From positions 1 through 8,298 of the forward strand of contig CALDNF010000129.1 in the NCBI GenBank assembly GCA_937917475.1: a stretch of 8,298 bases of DNA, given 5' to 3'. Numbering within the stretch: the stretch's first letter is position 1; the number at the start of each line of letters is the position of its first letter. Below, one piece after another: positions 6,274 through 8,298 of the stretch. The notes below the pieces were generated by a model that was given only the letters and a program-made list of their open reading frames with translations, did no database searches and was not told where the DNA came from. Both the position numbers and the translations under genes were made by a program. This stretch comes from an uncultured Faecalibacterium sp. Its GTDB lineage: Bacteria; Bacillota; Clostridia; Oscillospirales; Ruminococcaceae.

Positions 6274-6279
6274 ATAGCG
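6260..6279. repeat. Inverted repeat centred on the pyr -10 region (possible operator)
   Basis: CGCTAT (6260-6265) and ATAGCG (6274-6279) are exact inverted copies flanking GATAAAAT, so the -10 box lies between the arms. A protein bound here would block RNA polymerase. It might also be chance. I do not recognise it as the site of a named regulator. Confidence 0.45.
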
Positions 6280-6295
6280 AAATGAGTTGAAAAGA

Positions 6296-6302
6296 AAAGG
6301 AG
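6296..6302 (+). promoter_or_regulatory. Ribosome binding site of the pyr leader ORF
   Basis: AAAGGAG lies eight bases before ATG 6311, as strong as the sites of the structural genes here. This supports real translation of the leader ORF and decides its start over in-frame ATGs at 6326 and 6332. Confidence 0.8.
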
Positions 6303-6310
6303 ACGGCACC

Positions 6311-6400
6311 ATGCAGGCAAAAGCAATGCGGATGAAACTGAAAAATCGGTTTGCTGCTGGTTTTGCTGTGGCGTCGTTGTTTCCTTTTTTGATGTGTTGA
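6311..6400 (+). CDS. Pyr operon leader peptide (29 codons), putative attenuation leader
   Basis: This small ORF begins [13 protein letters not shown] and ends in SLFPFLMC before TGA 6398-6400. A perfect-spacing AAAGGAG and a consensus promoter precede it, and the terminator stem starts at 6402, right after its stop. A ribosome reaching the stop would cover the left arm of the terminator and let transcription continue into pyrC. Composition changes sharply within it: 6 Ts in the first 40 bases (6311-6350) but 27 Ts and only 2 As in the 50 bases 6361-6410, which include TTTCCTTTTTT. This resembles the enterobacterial pyrL leader, where U-rich RNA pauses polymerase when UTP is scarce. The peptide itself probably has no separate role, although the basic start and hydrophobic end would also suit a tiny membrane peptide. 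The function is inferred, not shown. Confidence 0.72.
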   Translation: MQAKAMRMKLKNRFAAGFAVASLFPFLMC

Positions 6401-6401
6401 G

Positions 6402-6432
6402 CTTTTCCCTTTGCGGGGAAAAGTTTTTTTTT
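6402..6432 (+). terminator. Attenuator: intrinsic terminator between the pyr leader ORF and pyrC
   Basis: CTTTTCCC (6402-6409) pairs perfectly with GGGAAAAG (6416-6423) around a 6-base loop, followed by nine Ts (6424-6432). It sits inside the transcript, downstream of a promoter and upstream of pyrC, with no other promoter seen between it and pyrC. It must therefore be bypassed for the operon to be expressed. A second small hairpin, TGCCC/GGGCA (6432-6446), follows. Confidence 0.88.
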
Positions 6433-6484
6433 GCCCTTATGGGGCACAAAAAGCTGACAAACCACGGAACCGGGAGGTAATATT

Positions 6485-7672
6485 ATGCTGCTTGTGAACG
6501 CTGTAAACGCCGAGGGCCGGCCCACAGAGCTTTATGTCAAAGATGGCAGAATCGCTGCGGTGGGACAGGATCTTGCCCCGCTGGCCGGAGAGAACGAAAC
6601 GGTTCTGGATGCGGGCGGGCTGACGGTTCTGCCTGCCTTTGTAGACCTGCACTGCCATTGGCGGACGCCGGGTTTTGAATACAAAGAAGACATTGAGACC
6701 GGAAGCCGGGCGGCAGCAGCCGGCGGCTATACCTTCGTGAATCTGATGCCCAACACAAAGCCGGTCTGTTCCAGTGCGGCACAGGCTGCCATGGTGGAGC
6801 AGAAAGCTGCCGAGGTGGGGCTGTGCGATGTGAACCAGACGGTTTCCATCACCGAGAATTTTGATGGAAAGACGCTGGACCACCTCAAGACTCTGCCCGC
6901 ATCGGTCAGGTTCATCACCGAGGACGGCCACGGCGTGCAGGACAACGCCACCATGGCAAAGGCTTTTGCCGTCTGCACCCAGCGGGATATCACCGTGATG
7001 AGCCACGCAGAGGATATGGAAATCAGCCCTTGGGATTACCGGCTGGCCGAGGATCTGGAAACGGTCCGGAACTGCTGGCTCAGCGAGTATTACCAGACCA
7101 AGCTCCATATGTGCCATGTTTCCACCCGGGGTGCTCTGGATGCCATCCAGATGGCAAAGCTGCGGGGAGCACCGGTGACCTGCGAGGTCACCCCGCATCA
7201 CCTGTGGTTCAACAACGAGACCTGCGATTATCGGGTCAACCCGCCCATCCGGACGGCCGACGACGTACAGGCCCTCATTGACGGCATCCGCACCGGCGTA
7301 GTGGACGCCATTGCCACCGACCACGCACCCCACTCCGAAGAGGACAAGCTGAAAGGCATGGCCGGCATGGTGGGCAGTGAGACCGCCTTTGGCGTCTGCT
7401 ACACCAAGCTCTGCAAAGAGGAGGGACTGCCGCTGGAACTGCTGGTCCACCTGATGAGCACCCGCCCGGCGGAGATTCTGGGCCTTGCCAAAGGTCAGCT
7501 GGAGCCGGGCTACGATGCGGACTTTGTGCTGGTGGATCTGGACACCCCCTATGTGGTGGACAAAGACAAGCTCCACTCCAAATCCCACAACTGCCCCTAC
7601 GATGGAGCGCAGCTGTACGGCAAGGTTTACGCTACCGTCAAGGGCGGTAAGCTGACCTATCAGGCTGAGTGA
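6485..7672 (+). CDS. pyrC: Dihydroorotase
   Basis: The 395-residue protein cyclises carbamoyl-aspartate to dihydroorotate, the third step of UMP synthesis. It is an amidohydrolase-fold zinc enzyme. Expected ligands are H56 and H58 in 'DLHCHWRTPG', D147 in 'TEDG', H174 in 'SHAED', H211 in 'CHVST' and the catalytic D279 in 'ATDHAPHS'. R60 and N90 (in 'MPNTKP') would bind substrate. A C-terminal beta part with 'LEPGYDADFVLVDLD' (339-353) completes the typical composite sandwich. The metal-site motif reads HCHWRTPG where many relatives have HxHLRxPG, a modest variation. It is somewhat shorter than the roughly 425 residues of common relatives. GGGAGG (6472-6477) is seven bases before the ATG. It is the first structural gene after the attenuator, with pyrF 48 bases downstream. 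Confidence 0.95.
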   Translation: MLLVNAVNAEGRPTELYVKDGRIAAVGQDLAPLAGENETVLDAGGLTVLPAFVDLHCHWRTPGFEYKEDIETGSRAAAAGGYTFVNLMPNTKPVCSSAAQAAMVEQKAAEVGLCDVNQTVSITENFDGKTLDHLKTLPASVRFITEDGHGVQDNATMAKAFAVCTQRDITVMSHAEDMEISPWDYRLAEDLETVRNCWLSEYYQTKLHMCHVSTRGALDAIQMAKLRGAPVTCEVTPHHLWFNNETCDYRVNPPIRTADDVQALIDGIRTGVVDAIATDHAPHSEEDKLKGMAGMVGSETAFGVCYTKLCKEEGLPLELLVHLMSTRPAEILGLAKGQLEPGYDADFVLVDLDTPYVVDKDKLHSKSHNCPYDGAQLYGKVYATVKGGKLTYQAE

Positions 7673-7720
7673 CCGATACCTTATTTTATATAGAAAAAGA
7701 GAATTCAGGAGGATACGACA

Positions 7721-8298
7721 ATGACGAACATGGATAAGCTGTACGAGGCAGTTGAGGCACGGGGCCCGGTCTGCGTGGGTCTGGATACCGATTTCAGCTA
7801 CCTGCCTGCCGATTTTGTGGACAGCACCCTGTCCAAGGGCGAGAACATCGTCCGCTTCAACAAAAAGCTCATCGACGCCACCAAGGCTGTGGCTGGCTGC
7901 TACAAGGTGCAGATCGCTTACTATGAGTCTCTGGGTCTGGACGGGATGCGTGCTTACACCGAGACCCTGAAAGCTGTCCGGGAGGCCGGTATCCCGGTCA
8001 TCGCCGATATCAAGCGGGGTGACATTGCCAAGACCGCCGAGATGTACGCTATGGGCCACTTTACCGGTGACTTTGAGGCTGATTTTGTGACGCTGGCTCC
8101 CTACATGGGTCTGGATTCCATCAGCCCCTATCTGCCCTATGCCGAGAAGCAGGGCAAGGGTATGTTCGTCCTCTGCCGTACCTCCAACGGCGGTGCAAAG
8201 GACTTTGAGTATGAGAAGCTGGCCGATGGCCGCCACGTCTACGACCTGGTGGGCGACAAGCTGAACGCTCTGGGCAAGGACTACATGGGTGAGCACGG
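7721..8298 (+). CDS. pyrF: Orotidine 5'-phosphate decarboxylase, subfamily 2 (3' end outside window)
   Basis: The first 192 residues of a TIM-barrel OMP decarboxylase are present. The enzyme converts OMP to UMP, the last step of de novo pyrimidine synthesis. The active-site motif D96-x-K98-x-x-D101 in 'VIADIKRGDIAKTA' is intact, with D22 in 'CVGLDTD' and K62 in 'YKVQIAYYE' as the usual partners. 'LCRTSNGG' (151-158) matches the 'RTSNPG' block typical of the longer subfamily-2 enzymes, which run to roughly 270-310 residues, so about a third is missing on the right. AGGAGG (7707-7712) eight bases before ATG 7721 chooses that start over the ATG three codons later. It is probably co-transcribed with pyrC. 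Further pyr genes may follow beyond the edge. Confidence 0.95.
   Translation, partial: MTNMDKLYEAVEARGPVCVGLDTDFSYLPADFVDSTLSKGENIVRFNKKLIDATKAVAGCYKVQIAYYESLGLDGMRAYTETLKAVREAGIPVIADIKRGDIAKTAEMYAMGHFTGDFEADFVTLAPYMGLDSISPYLPYAEKQGKGMFVLCRTSNGGAKDFEYEKLADGRHVYDLVGDKLNALGKDYMGEH

Noticed and set aside
6280..6484. PyrR-binding attenuator of the Bacillus type
   Set aside because: I could not find a PyrR-type binding hairpin or an antiterminator that competes for the terminator arm. Only a 6-bp GAAAAG/CTTTTC pairing over about 100 bases was seen, which is too weak.
6437..8296. A 619-codon open frame on the minus strand opposite pyrC and pyrF
   Set aside because: It is antisense to two genes with intact catalytic motifs, its translation is low-complexity and resembles no family, and it has no ribosome site of note. 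Long antisense frames are a by-product of GC-rich codon use.

Overview
This window looks like the chromosome of a fairly GC-rich Firmicute of the Oscillospiraceae/Ruminococcaceae kind, most probably Faecalibacterium or a close relative. That placement rests on the style of the proteins (a PepV/Sapep dipeptidase next to a DUF3842 protein, an EpsC-type serine acetyltransferase, a subfamily-2 PyrF), strong AAGGAG-type ribosome sites and sigma-A promoters that often carry an extended TGn -10. It is an inference, not a database match. I see no mobile element, CRISPR array, tRNA or rRNA. The content is mainly housekeeping genes, and the interest lies in the regulatory gaps.

Layout. (1) Bases 1-330 hold the 3' end of a folylpolyglutamate synthase gene (folC) and a strong intrinsic terminator. 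(2) Bases 331-684 are AT- and purine-rich DNA without a convincing gene. They contain a 9-bp inverted repeat and end in a good promoter. (3) Bases 685-3348 form a tight plus-strand cluster: a MATE exporter, an exodeoxyribonuclease III-type AP endonuclease, and a small COG2426 membrane protein. (4) A weak internal promoter leads into a PepV-like dipeptidase gene (3460-4848). Its stop codon overlaps the start of a DUF3842 gene, and the unit ends at a terminator at 5276-5324. (5) A serine O-acetyltransferase gene (cysE/epsC) faces the other way (6007-5339) and has its own promoter. (6) From 6244 rightward a pyrimidine biosynthesis operon begins: promoter, a 29-codon leader ORF, an intrinsic terminator directly after the leader stop codon, then pyrC (dihydroorotase) and pyrF (OMP decarboxylase, cut by the window end).

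The most notable element is the pyr leader at 6244-6484. A consensus promoter, a strong ribosome site, a short ORF whose second half is very U-rich, and a terminator beginning two bases after the ORF's stop codon together have the architecture of transcription attenuation coupled to translation. This is the logic known from the enterobacterial pyrBI (pyrL) leader, where UTP shortage pauses RNA polymerase in a U-rich stretch so that a following ribosome can block the terminator. In Firmicutes, pyr operons are usually controlled by the RNA-binding protein PyrR, and I see no PyrR-type antitermination structure here. The pyrBI-like reading is an inference from architecture and composition.

How the genes relate: pyrC and pyrF carry out non-adjacent steps of UMP synthesis, and the rest of the pathway probably lies beyond the right edge. 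The MATE, exonuclease and COG2426 genes look co-transcribed but have no obvious shared pathway. CysE supplies O-acetylserine for cysteine synthesis and stands alone here.
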